Shown piece after piece: positions 36,701-49,119 of a stretch of DNA of 64,000 nucleotides. Each line of letters opens with the position of its first letter. Positions within the stretch are counted from its first letter, which is position 1. Under the pieces are notes generated by a model, which saw only the letters and a list, made by a program, of their open reading frames with translations, was not told the DNA's origin and ran no database searches. Both the position numbers and the translations under genes were made by a program. Source of the DNA: Dipetalonema caudispina (lineage: Eukaryota; Nematoda; Chromadorea; Rhabditida; Onchocercidae). The stretch covers positions 124,001-188,000 of the forward strand of contig JABVXV010000101.1 of the NCBI GenBank assembly GCA_013365325.1, in the 5' to 3' direction.

Positions 36701-39039
36701 ATTATAGTTAGGATGTTAAGAAGTTTGTAGGGTCATACAGTAAAGAAAATGGAAAATCCTTTTGGTAAATCGGAAAAGTGTGCTCACGGCATTTTGGACA
36801 GGGAACACCTTCTGGAATGGAAGAGAGTAAATTTGTGGAAGCTTTTGAGTTCAAATTAACATCATTATGGTTTGATAAGAAATGGATGAGAAGTTTAGAA
36901 TGACCTTCGGTATATACAGCAAAGATTCCTATCACTTTATCAGAGAGTACAAAAAAGTGAAGGTAAACAGGAAGAAGAGACAAGTTCGCGGGTGCTATTT
37001 CATTCGGCATGTTCTCCGTAAAACAGGTCCAGGAAGTGTGATAAATATTGAAAAGTGAAACAAAAGAACCGGTATTTTTGCAACCTACATCATATCATCA
37101 ACAACAACAAAACCACCATCATTATCATCATATCATCATCATTTGATATCAATAATGCTATTATCACTGAGTCCTGTAATTCTCAAAATTCCAGAATACA
37201 ATTAAATTGATTACTAATCCTCGAACATTATATAAACCTACATATCAGGAATGTGCAATTCACATTTCCTATTATATCTATTGCAGTATTTGAAAGGTTT
37301 CCAAAAAAAGTGAAGCATTCACAATTTATGCACTCATTGATAGCTGATAAGCCACTTCAAGATTCGAAAAAAAGGCTTCGAATAATGAAGAGTCCGTTTT
37401 AAATTAAATTATTTTGAGGGATGTATTCATTTTCAGTTGTAGTGATAAATAGTCATTTCATTTCTTATCTTTCATACAACCATCAAAAAACTAGAAATTA
37501 GTGGAGGGAAAAGCTTAAAAGTTCTATTCCCTTATATAGATGCCATTTATTTCATACCAACAAAGAAATAAATTTCATACCAGAACAGAACATAAATCAT
37601 TGTTACATTGTAAAGCGTCGCGCAGCGTAATCCGTTCTGGTTTCTAGAGCTAGTTTCATGGTAAAAAATGAGAAAGAATAAAATGAAAAGATTTTGAATA
37701 ATGAATTATTTTGATTTACTTTCGTTCACAGCATTTCAAGCCGGATATCGAACAAAATTCAGAAAAAAATTCTTGTTTCCATTGATTCTTGAACTATAAA
37801 ATTTCCGTTTAACTGCTTTCATCTGACAAGGAATAACTAATTGCTTCAAATTTCTATCTTTCATATTTCTACAAATTTTCCAAAAAAAGAAGGTTATTGA
37901 AAGTGAATGCTGAAATTATGAAAATTTCTTGCAGAATTTTCTGTTCTTTGTCATCTAAAGTGGGCAAATAGTAAACAACAAATTAACTAATTGATTTTCA
38001 CTTGTTTTATTTGCGAACAGTTAAATGCTTAGATTTTGATGGCCAAGTAAAGTGCAAATGCTTTCTACGTATCTTTCACTAGAACTTTTCTATTTAACTG
38101 TCTAATAAAATAGAATAATTCCGCTTCGCTATTCTGTAAAGCATACTTACACTTTTGCTGAAGGTGTAAATGTAGGTTAAATTTATTTGATCTGCTAACT
38201 AATTTAACGCCTCAGGTCCAGATTTCAACGCTAAATGTTCCAAATTCATGACTACACCGTTCGAAGGATTCTACTGAACAATTAAATCTACACTAATTTT
38301 ATCCTACAATGAATTCGCATGGTAGAGATATTAGTTTTATCTAAAACAGAATGAATGGTAATAAATTTCAGTTTAAAAATTTTCTGCCGTTGTAGCAATA
38401 TGTTGGTGGCAACCAAAAATTTTATTTCCCATTGCTGGATGAAAACCGGATTTTAATAAGTTTCATTTTTAAAATTTTTAAATTCCATTAGTCAATAAGC
38501 ACAGCTCTTTCGCGGAAAATATAAATAGACGTTGTATAGCCAATGCTTGCTTATTGAAATTAAAATTGCTTATCAACGACTATGACTCCCTTGGAAATAT
38601 CGCTTACAACGATCCCCCCTTTTAATCATTTACTCTGATTTATTCGCCTTAAAAGCGTCGTAGTTTACTTTTAAATTTATTGAATTAAATAGTTGCACGT
38701 CACTACAGAAAAGCTTGAATGCTTTTTATGAATCCATCAAAACACCCGAGAAAGAAATAAAGAATTTTTCAGTAGTCTAAACATCGATGTTATTTCGATT
38801 GTTGATAACTGCACAACTGCTGCAGTTCTGCCTATCCAGCTATGTTACCGATATTTACTGGCCACATAGCATCAATGGATACTACCGCGTAGGTTCAAAG
38901 CTACCATTAACTGTTCATTTTAAATTTCTATATTATTATTTCAATTAAATATTATTTGTCTCTTCATTCAATTAATTCCATCATTTAATTTCATCTTTAT
39001 TACTTTTCAGCCCAAAGACCCAAGAGTTTTCAGAATCCA
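33800..39039. other. Gene-poor region, no gene seen
   Basis: About 5.2 kb between divergent genes. It contains only short, low-complexity open frames; the longest, 36708-37010 (-), has no splice partner or motif. A simple repeat of CAT/ATC/CAA type lies near 37085-37145. A short open stretch at 38831-38890 with acceptor and donor-like ends could be an upstream exon of the next gene but could not be joined in phase. Confidence 0.5.
37085..37145. repeat. Simple CAT/CAA triplet-type repeat
   Basis: Runs of ATC, CAT and AAC triplets with interruptions. It is ordinary low-complexity DNA. Confidence 0.6.
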
Positions 39040-39885
39040 GTGATGCGGTACTTATCAAAGACAGCAGAAAAAGTAAACAATAAACTACTAGCTTTATTGC
39101 CCATGTTGCCTCCAGCTTATCGCGCCATAACACCAACAGAAGTTGTCGACGTTGTACCAGTTACTGTTGAACCAAGCAGTACAGTTATTGCTCAACAGCC
39201 AAATTCGGTTCGACTCTTTCATTAATTTATACTTGTATCATATTATGTTCACTTTATTTATTCAACCAATTAATGAAATATAATTACTATGGTTTAGACG
39301 GCAAAGTTAGCTGCATTTGAAGTATCATCGGCTAAAGCAACACCAGTAACTGTTCCTGCATCAGTCATAATAACTTCATCAGGAGATGCACAAGATGATG
39401 AGAATTATATGTTGGCGAGAGAGAAGAAAATGGAAATATACGGTATTGGTTAGTGTACAAAACTTTCATGTATTGATAAAGTCGTGAGTATTTGCTATCC
39501 GCTGAAGATATTAGCAAAAGTACAACAGCGAATAATTTCAACGATCCTAATTTTATGCAACTTCTTATAGATAAACAGTATAGCAATGAAGTTTTCAAGC
39601 GTCGTGTGATAAAAATGGCTGTTGCTCCAAGCTATGCGTCGGAAGTTAAAAATCCCAACGCTGCTAACACTAACTATCAAAGCGAAGTTGCGGAGCAAAA
39701 ACCACACGAAGCAGAACAGTATAACTTCGAAAAAAAGCAAAGGTAAAGAAACGAAAAAAAAAAAACAAAGCATCAAAGACAACTATTCTCGCAACAACGC
39801 AGTTCTACCGCGAGGAGTTATTCTTCCAACTCAAAATACAGGTTGGGTCAAACAATCCTTCAACAATAAAATGATAAATATGTAA
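39040..39885 (+). CDS. Hypothetical protein with an apparent frameshift in an A run
   Basis: Exons 39040-39207 and 39298-39448 join a third exon from 39481; the first two joins close in frame. A leader-type acceptor (TTACTTTTCAG) lies about 30 bases before the ATG. The product starts MRYLSKTAEKVNNK and continues with a Val/Pro/Thr/Ser-rich part, then a charged part (EKKMEIYGIGREYLLSAED; FMQLLIDKQYSNEVFKRRV). The third exon meets a stop at 39743. Another frame, open from before this point to the stop at 39883-39885, continues with SKGKETKKKKQS and PRGVILPTQNTGWVKQS, which reads like coding sequence. The A7 run at 39730-39736 or a very short intron would reconcile the two. I recognise no family. 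It may be a functional gene with a sequencing error or a gene starting to decay. Confidence 0.55.
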
Positions 39886-40035
39886 TCAAACCATACCAAT
39901 CTCCTATTTTAAGTTGCATTTATAATCGTATTATGTAATACAGCAATTATTTCAGTTAAATGTACTTTCAGTGCAGTCAAATTTAATTTCTAATTATTTC
40001 AACTAAATGACTTTATTTTTTAAAAAATTTTTTGC

Positions 40036-40808
40036 TTAACAAGTTTCCTTCTCACTTTGATTGCAATTAATTATCAATCCTAGTAAACAATGAAAATTGC
40101 CATGCTTCATTGTGTTATAACTTTTCATAATCAAATTGTATAACTCAAATTGATATATTCCACTCGGATTGTTCTTATAATACGCCGAAGTTGCAGTCTG
40201 CCTTCTGCAATTGCAAAAGGATTCAATAAATGTCATCTTCATTTATATTCATACAAAAATATTGCCATCCATAGCTCATGCATCAAGTGAAGTGATCGAT
40301 TGGATCATGGATAGGATTGTATGATCATTATAGGAAGAGATTGCGTTGAATGAAAAACAGCCTTTGAGATTTGTTACCACAAATTCTCTTACTGGAAAAA
40401 AGCGTTCTATTTTTTGCAACCATCTCTTCTTCAATAGCTTTCATTTCCAATTCCAGTTCATCAATTAGTTTGATATCCTTTTCAGCTGCATTAATTAAAA
40501 GCGTATGAATGATGATTTCGAAAGACTCTTCCAATTTTTTGATGAATTTCCTCGAATTGACCTATTTTTAAAATCTAACCAGAGACCAATGATATCTTAA
40601 TTATTTGAGATGATGTTTTCAGATGCCAAATTATTAGAATTTAAACATTCACAAACTCACTAGGTATCCTTGAAATTTGTTGTTTGCTCAGCAAATAAAT
40701 CAGCAGTACTGGCGTTGTGGCAATCACCAAAGATGCCAGAACTGATAGGATTGTTGTCACTGCTAAGCTAGTTATGGAAATGATGTTTGACAATTGAAAC
40801 GACTCCAT
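40036..40808 (-). CDS. Small single-pass membrane protein with coiled-coil segment
   Basis: Likely exons are 40808 to about 40661 (or a few codons further), 40561-40393 and 40204-40036. The first encodes an N-terminal start MESFQLSN followed by a hydrophobic segment of about 30 residues (ILSVLASLVIATTPVLLIYL) and SKQQISR, so it is a signal anchor. The second is strongly charged and helical (LIDELELEMKAIEEEMVAK). The third is a small C-terminal exon with NNPSGIYQFELYN. Exon ends are plausible but the phases of the second and third exons do not close with the best donors, so one boundary is wrong or an exon is missing. I recognise no family. Confidence 0.5.
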
Positions 40809-41869
40809 GTCGCTCAATTATCTCATTAAATTGCTATAAAATGAATTCTTCTTATCTATTCTTTATATCGACTTTATGCATGTTATAAGTTAGACATAAT
40901 TTAACAGAATAGTATCATTCATTTAAAGATGAAATGCTTCAGCTATGCTCAATACTTCAAACTGCAACACATTTAGAATAGAACAATAATGCTAGAAAAT
41001 GAAATGCAATTTTTTACACACCTTTGAAACACTCAATGGTCCTTTTCAAAGAAAAAGAAATGATGAAAATTGCTCGAATGGAGATACCTTTTATAAAAAA
41101 ATTCTTACTGTTATGCAAAAATTTTACCACTATGATGATTCACAAAAACTCGACAATATCATAAATTCTTTTGTAAATTTCGCAGAGAATAATCTAAAAT
41201 TTTGGGTTTTGCTCAACCGGTCTTTCTGATCTGCAAGCACGCAATGTTTGCAGTCATATGAGAGATTATTTCTCCATAAATGCCAATGAATGCAGTATTC
41301 ATGATTATCTAGCCATCATGGATATGGCTCACTCATCGATCGTGAATAAGCTGGCTTGCTTCGTCCGTTAATGTGAAAAAGATTTTGATTAGCACCGTTA
41401 ATTGTTAAACTCAGCTAAACTTTTGTTTTAATTTTAGAATAATTTAGTATGCAGACAAAATTTTTCAACGTTAACGTAAATTTTCTAACAAAAAATACCT
41501 TTTCATCGCATAATAAAATTTAAGTGGATTAATAAAACGAGAAACGGCACGCGTACCTCAAAGAGAAACTGAAGTAATCAATCATTAATGAATGGAATTT
41601 TTATAAACACTTAACTGCAAAATATAATTAATAATCAATCAATGACTCTTTTTTGTTTCTATTTCTGTTCTATGCTTACCTAAATCAATAAAACTTTTAC
41701 ATTTTTCGATTAAAAAGTCTTTTAAAAGCTCTAAAGTATTTGAATGTATATTTCTATTATCTGTCAGAATATTATTTCATTACAAATTTTTTTGCAAACA
41801 GTAACAAAAACGGTAATTAAGGAGCAAAGCATAAACCGATAATAAAGGAAAGGGTCTCTGGAAATATTT
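40809..41869. other. Intergenic region, no gene seen
   Basis: About 1 kb between the start of the small membrane protein gene and the end of the next minus-strand gene. The open frame at 40999-41229 (+) has no signal or splice context that I trust. Confidence 0.5.
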
Positions 41870-44707
41870 TTAGAGCTCGTCAAAATTAATAGTGTTTGTG
41901 TCGGAAATTTCGGGTTCCGGTGGCGGTATCATTTGCACTCCATCGATGACCAAGGTACTATATCCTTCATCTTGCATACGCATGAGGGTTAGATCTTCTG
42001 AAATCTAAAGTTTTTTGTACAAATTAATTTAAAAAATGATTTGAATTGCGCTATTTTTGAAAGTGAATTCATACAAGTAATTAAAAATTGGCAATTTAGT
42101 TAGAAATACAGAAGGTACGTAACCCCAGTATCCATATGTATATTTCAACTGCTGGCTCCGATCGAGTATGCTTCTATAGGGACTTGGACCAACTAAGGCA
42201 CAGCGACTGGAGGTCCGATTGGGAATTGTTTCACGTTCTTCAGCTGAAATTTGTTTATTGAAAAGTAAGATTTCAATTCAGACTAGTTTTTAATTCATAT
42301 CAGACTGTTTTTACGAATTTGTGCGGCGGTTATTTCATCTGTTTAACAATGACTCCTCCTAACTTCTGAAATTTTAATAACATAAATCTGTGGAACTTTA
42401 CTCACTCAGGTAATACCCGATATGCAAGCAACTGAAATAAAAATCACGAGGATCAGATTTGCAAGGATCTGGAAGATTGTCAGGTGTATTACCACATTCA
42501 CTCTGATAGACCTGAATAAAGTATTCGTTCTTCATCAGAAAGAATGCCATTTGAGAAATTAATTCATAACCGATAGATTCGAAAGATTCTAAGAAAGTTT
42601 ATCGGAATAGTTTAGAACGACAATAATAAATATCCTCACAAATGTTGTCGCTAATACCTCATTTTAAGATCATGCTAACATCCGACATTATGTTCATTCA
42701 TTTTAGTTACACGAATATAGCATACCTACACTTTTCAGGGCTATATCCGGTAAGTGTTCACTGATTTTGCTTTGAAGAATTAAAAATGCTAAAGTTTTCC
42801 TGATGAACTTAAATAAATATTCTCAGTTAGAATTTATATAGAGAAGGATATATTTTCCTGAAAAATTGAAGTAAAATGGCGAACTGCGGTAATGCTTCCG
42901 GTTACTTGATATTTGATTGTCGAATCGTAAAGGGTCATAGCAATACTCAAGTCGAATTCCTCATCTGTTTTCTTCAGTAGAATATCTAAAAATAACAGTA
43001 TATTGCCTTGTTGGAAATCTTTTTGCAGATAAAAAATAAGCAGTAAATATTTTTAGAATTGCTTTACTGTTGGAAATGATTGTTCTTCCGGAATGTTTTG
43101 CCTCATGTCTGTTCTATCCCATGTTTCATTGAACTTTAATAGTTTGATTATTCAGTTATGCTATGCTCAGGCACTGCTTATCGCTCTCAAAAGTCATTCT
43201 TCTCGACGAGTAAAATGAATAGTAACAATGCCAAACTTTGACTTCAAACTTGAATTTCTGTTGTTTGATGAATTTCATTCATAATTTTTTTTCGAAAATT
43301 TACGGTTGCCTTCCTCATATGCTCCAAATACGGTAAGAAATAGCTTCTTCTTTTCGGATAGTATATCAAAGAAACGAGTTCTGTCGTGATTCAACGTTAA
43401 GCCCATAAAAGAACGTGGAGAATGTATATAACTTCGGTTTCGTTGTCCGTATGTTCCAAGCATGAATCTATGTGAAAAATGGATATGATTTTTCTTTATA
43501 GTTGAAAGTATAAGCTAAAAACCTTATTTTTTCATACTTTAATCCCTCTCTTCTCTTCTTATTGTAATTATTCAGACTACCAATCAGAGCATTAGCTTTC
43601 GAAACATGAAAGCATGAAAACGAACGATCCTTGGCCAGCTGGAAAATATCGTAAGGAACAAATGATCGTATTGTCCGGTTGGATTGATCCCATTGCTCGC
43701 ATATTTGTCATCCATAGATAGCTTCCCCAGTTGAAAGGATCCACGTAAGGACTCTGACGAACAATAATTCTGAAAAGAAGTGGCTAATGAGCAGTCGATA
43801 TTCGGATATTTGGGAACAGTTCGGGAAAATACCGTTGTTTTTGTGGATCACATCCGGAAACGTACGCTGCTGGTTTCGTGAAACCGAACTTGGTATCCAT
43901 CAGCATTTTATCATATCCATTGATGAAATAAAATCTAAACATAAATTTGTTGTTAGGTAGAGTCTCAATTGCTGTCCCCAGAATTTCAATGCTAAGAATA
44001 TATTCTTATTCCAGTTAACTATGAGTATACCCTCAATGACGGTACTCATGCGGCAAGGATACATTTAACAAGATGATGTAATAACAGTATTCCATTTGCT
44101 CTAGTTTATATTTCCAGGAATGAAATTAGATTTTAATTTCATGGCACAGAATTCTTGCCAATTTATCTCCAGTATGGCTGGGCTCTTTGCTTTGTTGTGA
44201 TTAAATGACAGAGATGTCATTTTTCCTTCTAATTTTTACCCTACATGCTCATTTAAAAAGTTATGATTAAATTTAAGAAAAATAGTCGTTAACCGACCTT
44301 CCATTGAAAATAAGATTGGCTTTCCAACTTCCATATAAAATGATGAATGAAAAACCGTGCGGCATGGTAAAGATATCCTCGGAGACAGAATCTTTCATCT
44401 TACTAATAAAAGTTATTTTAGAACTGACCGAAAAAAGGAATTTACAAATTTTAAAGAAATTTGATTTCTCCAGCTATAATCTTTTTAATCCATCGTTTCG
44501 TTTTGGATGAGCAATTCTGAATGGATTATTGGCACATTACTGTAAGGATTGTTGATAAAAGAACTATTGACCTTGTTGATATCTTGTCGATACAGGAACT
44601 TGCATAAATGCTTGCTATCAGTGCTATGAAAGACTCACCCATAATTATTATTTAACGATGTAAATGGCTCTCGATCGTAATCATATCCAAATTCCAACCT
44701 TGCCCCA
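41870..44707 (-). CDS. Unrecognised nematode protein, 5' end not resolved
   Basis: Nine minus-strand exons close in frame: 44707-44639, 44402-44298, 43934-43833, 43769-43626, 43467-43304, 42985-42906, 42511-42406, 42243-42124 and 41997-41870, giving 338 residues and a stop. The sequence is rich in aromatic residues and Gly (EFGYDYDREPF, PHGFSFIILYGSW, RFYFINGYDKM, DPFNWGSYLWMTNM). Three conserved-looking Cys lie in the ECGNTPDNLPDPCKSD and YFSCLHIGYYL region, and it ends in a Pro/Glu-rich acidic tail. This looks like a soluble or secreted beta-rich protein, but I know no family for it. The first exon listed starts in phase 2, so at least one upstream exon with the start codon is missing. The donor after exon 6 could lie further downstream, because that frame stays open for 24 more codons. 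Confidence 0.75.
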
Positions 44708-46922
44708 CTGAAAATCTTTTTTATCTATAGTATTTCTCGAAAAATTGTTTAGTTTCTTAACAAATAAATATTCTGGTAACAAAAAAAGCAACCGAAATAT
44801 TTTGAAGCGAAGAGAAAGGGAATGAGTTAATACTTTGAAAACTTTTCCCAGTGAAAAGAGCGAATTCAATGTTCTCACTTAGCGAACAGAAATTTTGCAT
44901 CCATTTTTCATTTTCAAAATTTTTATTTAGATGGCCCAACAATATTTACAGTTTAATTCAAAACTAGCTTTTCTTTAGAATTGCGCCCGCTTCTCCTTGA
45001 AATGAAAATTTGGATAGCAAGACGAATAATAAGTTTTATGAAGAAAAACTTGACGAATTGCTAAGCCGGAAACTAGCGAACCTGTTAGTCGTTTCATAAA
45101 TGACGTATGGTGTTGCCGATTCATTATTGTACAACGTGGAAAATGTAAATCTTAATAAACTTAACAATAAAATTTCAGTGAATAGTTTTTTAAATTTGCT
45201 GGAAAATTCCTATGATTTCGAAATTGTACCAAAGGACAATTCGTCAAAGTTTGAGCATTAATCAGCAGATATATCAACAAGAGAGCTTAAAAAGCTTCCG
45301 GAAAACACAACTAAAAATCTCAACCGATCGAATGCTGAGATATCAAGGCTGATGAGAAATGTAAACAGTTCGAACTTTTTGCATTTTTCGCGGAATACAA
45401 CTTTGACAAAAATTACACTGCTGCGTATCGGATGAGTGTAATAATTAGTAGTTGAATCTTCCATTGGTTCCTTGAAAAGAGTTAATTTCCGAGTTTTTCG
45501 CCTCAAAATTAGAACGAATAGCTAAAAAATTCGATTTTCCAAATTTCAGTGAAATAAAGCGTAGTGCAACCTGACCTCTTTATTTTTTTCCATTAGATCC
45601 AACTTTCCAAAGTCTATTTTCAGTAAGAACAAACCGAAAAACCACCGACTGATATCCATCATCTGCTTAAAATTATAATACGGCACAATGATTTTTTTTG
45701 AATATTTCTTAAATGCGAAAATTTCACATGACGTAATATCGTTATATCGAATTACATTCATCGTTATTTTTGAATATAGTAGCAAAAAGGAAAACAAAAA
45801 TTTTGTATTTAATATGGCGCTAATACTGAAGAAATAACTTCAGGAAGTCGTAAGCTGTCAATCTTCAAGAAATCACCTATTCTTAAAAACATTTTTTGGG
45901 GAAAAATTTTTGAGAAACTTTCCTGTTAATTTTCTTTTTGGCAACTTGAGACCGTAAGAAAAGATTGGGAACTTTTTGAAAAAAACTTATTTGTAGTCCA
46001 GTGCAATTTAATACCACGTCAAGCAAATTGGTGATTGATGCAGTAGTATCATTACTGTTACTATCTACATTAGCAATAATTTCAATTCTATGTCATCCAT
46101 CTAGCTGGAATTCTGAAATAAGAGTATCATAATTTGTCCTTTTTCTTTGTCCTATCATTTCCTTCTTATCAGCCATAGCTGCCAACGGTTCTGGTTCAGA
46201 AAAAAAGAAGTTTTTACTTTTAACATTGTATTGGAAAAATGTTACGGTAAGAGACCGATAATTTATTTGGGTAATTTTAAGAACCTCTGAGGGAACTCCT
46301 TCATTTGGAACAATTATCGAAGTTTCCTTGTATCTAATGATAATAGAACAACTTCTCATTACTAGATGGGAAAAATGCTATTAATTCATCTTAAATTTAA
46401 TATGTGATGAAAACTGCAAAAGAATATAACGTCTGTTTCAGCTTTGTTTCATGAATCGTCATTAATAGTTATATCATGCATTCTTCAATTGATTGATTGC
46501 TTAATTTAACTTTCATGTTTGTTTTGAGTAATAGCGACAGCAATAAAATATTTTTAATTGTGGTAATGCAATTAATTGATAGAGGGAACAGCAATGCCCG
46601 TAAAAATTGGGCAATACAAGTATGATTTGTGATACATTCACAAATAGGAAAATTGTAAGAGACATGTTGACAATAATAAACAACAATTGTTGGCCTAATG
46701 ATAGACAAGCAGAATGAGATTTTATAGTTCCATAGAATATTATTGAGTAATGAAATGATCGAAGGCTACAAAGTGATAGAAAAAGTTTGATGGAATCACT
46801 TGTTATCCTACGACTACTTTTTACATATTGAACCTTTGTTAGCTTAATTATTAAAAGTTAATAAAAAAGGAATATGGCAGCTTTATTATTGCTTGAATGA
46901 TTCTGCCGCTTATTCCTTAATT
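44708..46922. other. Region with only doubtful open frames
   Basis: The 5' exons of the gene at 41870-44707 should lie here or beyond. Minus-strand open frames at 46093-46359 (with ADKKEMIGQRKRTNYDTLI), 45546-45797 and 45258-45506 have somewhat protein-like composition but could not be joined in phase. They may be upstream exons or decayed copies. Nothing else was recognised. Confidence 0.4.
46882..46887 (-). promoter_or_regulatory. Polyadenylation signal of the cuticlin gene
   Basis: AATAAA on the minus strand, 36 bases downstream of the cuticlin stop. Confidence 0.55.
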
Positions 46923-49119
46923 TCATGCTTTTTGCATTGGACGAAATTTAAAGGATATAGTGAAGATAATGGCAGCAATGAGTGCAATGCTCAAACCCAT
47001 AAACATTGAGAAGCCGAATGGTGACATACAAATTCCGTTCTGTACTGCAGCAAGTATCATCGGTTGTCCACTGAGATGCAGACGTGCATGATGGCGTAAA
47101 TCAACTGGTAGAGCTTGGTTCTAAAATCCGTTTTGAATAAAATGAAAGGCAAAATATGAAGTTGAAAAAAGAGAGTTGTTATGCAAATATCGAGAGCTTT
47201 TGCATAGTTATTAATTGTTTCCTCCAAAAATCTTAAAGAAAAATCATAAAAAGAAGAAAAAACTAAAAGATATACATTTTCGCTAATTTCAAGAGCGCTG
47301 ATATCAGTTCGCACATCGACGATGTTCTCCGCTTCCGCAGATCTTTTCTTGAGCAAACGAAGTTGAGCTGCTGCTGCGGGCTTGGCTGCAGCACCGCTCG
47401 TTTTAACAGCTCCGAATCCTTGTGGTTCTGAACATTGCGGCCGAGCACATTCGCTGTTTGGTTCTTTAATAGTGATACTAATCTGGCACTGATAGAAAAG
47501 CTGAGATCGGTCCGCATATTTATATACGTGCGCTTCTTGGCCAGCCATTAGATCTGATAATTCAAACTGATTAACAACGATGATTTTTTTTTTTTTTTTT
47601 TTTGATTCACTCTAGACAAATAATTTTTCAGCTGATCCGAAAAGATGGTTTTTGATTTACATTTAATAGAAAATGCAGTTACTGTTAATCGCAGATTGCT
47701 TTGTTCATTACTTAATGTTTCCTCGATGCACATCACTCACCCGTTGGATATTCCAAATTGTTTAACAAATATTTATCGAGAGCACAACCATCTGCGTTCA
47801 GAATTTCCACGGTATCACCGTTGCCGTCATCTACAAAGCAGGAATGAACAACTGCGCAAAAGGTATCGACAGTTTCGGAATCGCAGGTCCATTTGTGATA
47901 AACTGGTTGGCCAATGGTAGCAAATTGAATTGGTTGTCCAGTTGGCCCACCATCCAGGATCTGAAATATGTGTCGCTATCTATTGCAAGTGGATGGCACT
48001 TCAAAAAATCAATTCCGATTTTTCCTTATAGAGAGATGCCACTCATAAATAGGTCCTTTATTGCTTGAATTAAAATTGTAAGATTAAATATAAATTCAAA
48101 GAGGCATGCCTCGTATCGACAAACAGGCATGGGGACAATTTGAGTCTGAAAAGCAGTTGTGATTTCGGACACCTCGATCTGGGTACTGACTGTTTTGTCT
48201 GCCTCCATATAGAAGCATTGTACTCGGTATGCACGATCAACTTTTGTGACGAACAATGGATGGAAAGAGATTACAACAGTGGTCGTTACAAAGATACCTA
48301 AAAAACTTTTTTATGGAAATTCTGGGAAATTTTGGGAAATCAGAATGATTTACGCAATAAGCTGAACAGACTGTTTTTTTCACTACGAAAATCTTTTAAT
48401 TACTCACAAATTCAAAGTTGTTCAGCAAAAATTTCTTTCCTTTCTTCCTTTAATCGAAATATTGCAAAACAGAGTTAAATTGCTATACCTCGTGGGTTCA
48501 AAGATCGTGTACGCGCAACATTGCAAGAATCAAAGGGAAGTGAAATCCCTGCAACCTGACGTCCACCTTCATCGTTACGACAGCCTTCTTGATCATAAAG
48601 ACCTTTCACATAAACGTGTCCCTCGAATGCATTACGTGTATTGAAATTGATGGTTATTGAAGTTGGTCCGCATTCAATTTCCGGCTCACCTATAAATGGA
48701 TTTATGCTGGATCAGAGTGAAAAAATATTTCAAAAATAATGATAAAAGTAATTCGTAAAATCTAATTTTATCGAGAATGAAGGAATGAAAGTATATGAAT
48801 TGAATAAATGAGGAGCTTTTTTGTACATTGAAACTTTGTGCAAAAGCAGTAAAGCTAATGTTAAAATCATTATGCTAATATGATTGTCATACAGAGAAAC
48901 TGACATACTCTTGAATAATTTTATAAAGTTGCCATTAAATTTCTAAAAACTAAATATACTTACAAAATTTCTTTCGTTTGCAAATCTCACAACACAAATC
49001 TATGAAAGGTACTTATGTATATATGAGGAAAATGTAATAATACCTTCGACACCGTTATCAACAGGGATTGAATAAGATAGTGCAATGAGCGTAGCGCAGA
49101 AAGCGGTAAGACGAAGCAT
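46923..49119 (-). CDS. Cuticlin-like ZP domain protein
   Basis: Six exons on the minus strand close in frame to 386 residues: 49119-49044, 48689-48489, 48297-48110, 47960-47741, 47553-47276 and 47120-46923. Parts: a signal peptide (MLRLTAFCATLIALSYS), a cuticlin-type ZP domain from about residue 31 (EIECGPTSITINFNT, VYVKGLYDQEGC, HKWTCDSE, CFVDDGNGD), an Ala/Lys linker, a dibasic cleavage site LKKRS at about 297-300, a propeptide, and a C-terminal transmembrane helix at about 350-378. This is the layout of CUT-1 type proteins: the ZP part is released by a furin-like protease and polymerises into insoluble cuticle layers. The intron after exon 3 appears to have a GC donor. AATAAA lies 36 bases after the stop on this strand. 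Confidence 0.95.

Noticed and set aside
36708..37010. 100-codon open frame on the - strand
   Set aside because: No start context, splice partner or recognisable motif; length alone is not persuasive in a window this size.
37085..37145. Short-period repeat that could suggest a CRISPR-like array
   Set aside because: It is irregular triplet low-complexity DNA without repeats and spacers of constant length, and the genome is eukaryotic.
45258..45506. 82-codon open frame on the - strand
   Set aside because: It could not be joined to the gene at 41870-44707 in any phase, and the hydrophobic end looks like noise.
47585..47605. Poly-T run that could mark a retrotransposed cDNA tail
   Set aside because: It lies inside a normal cuticlin intron with no adjacent processed copy or target duplication; a simple homopolymer is enough.
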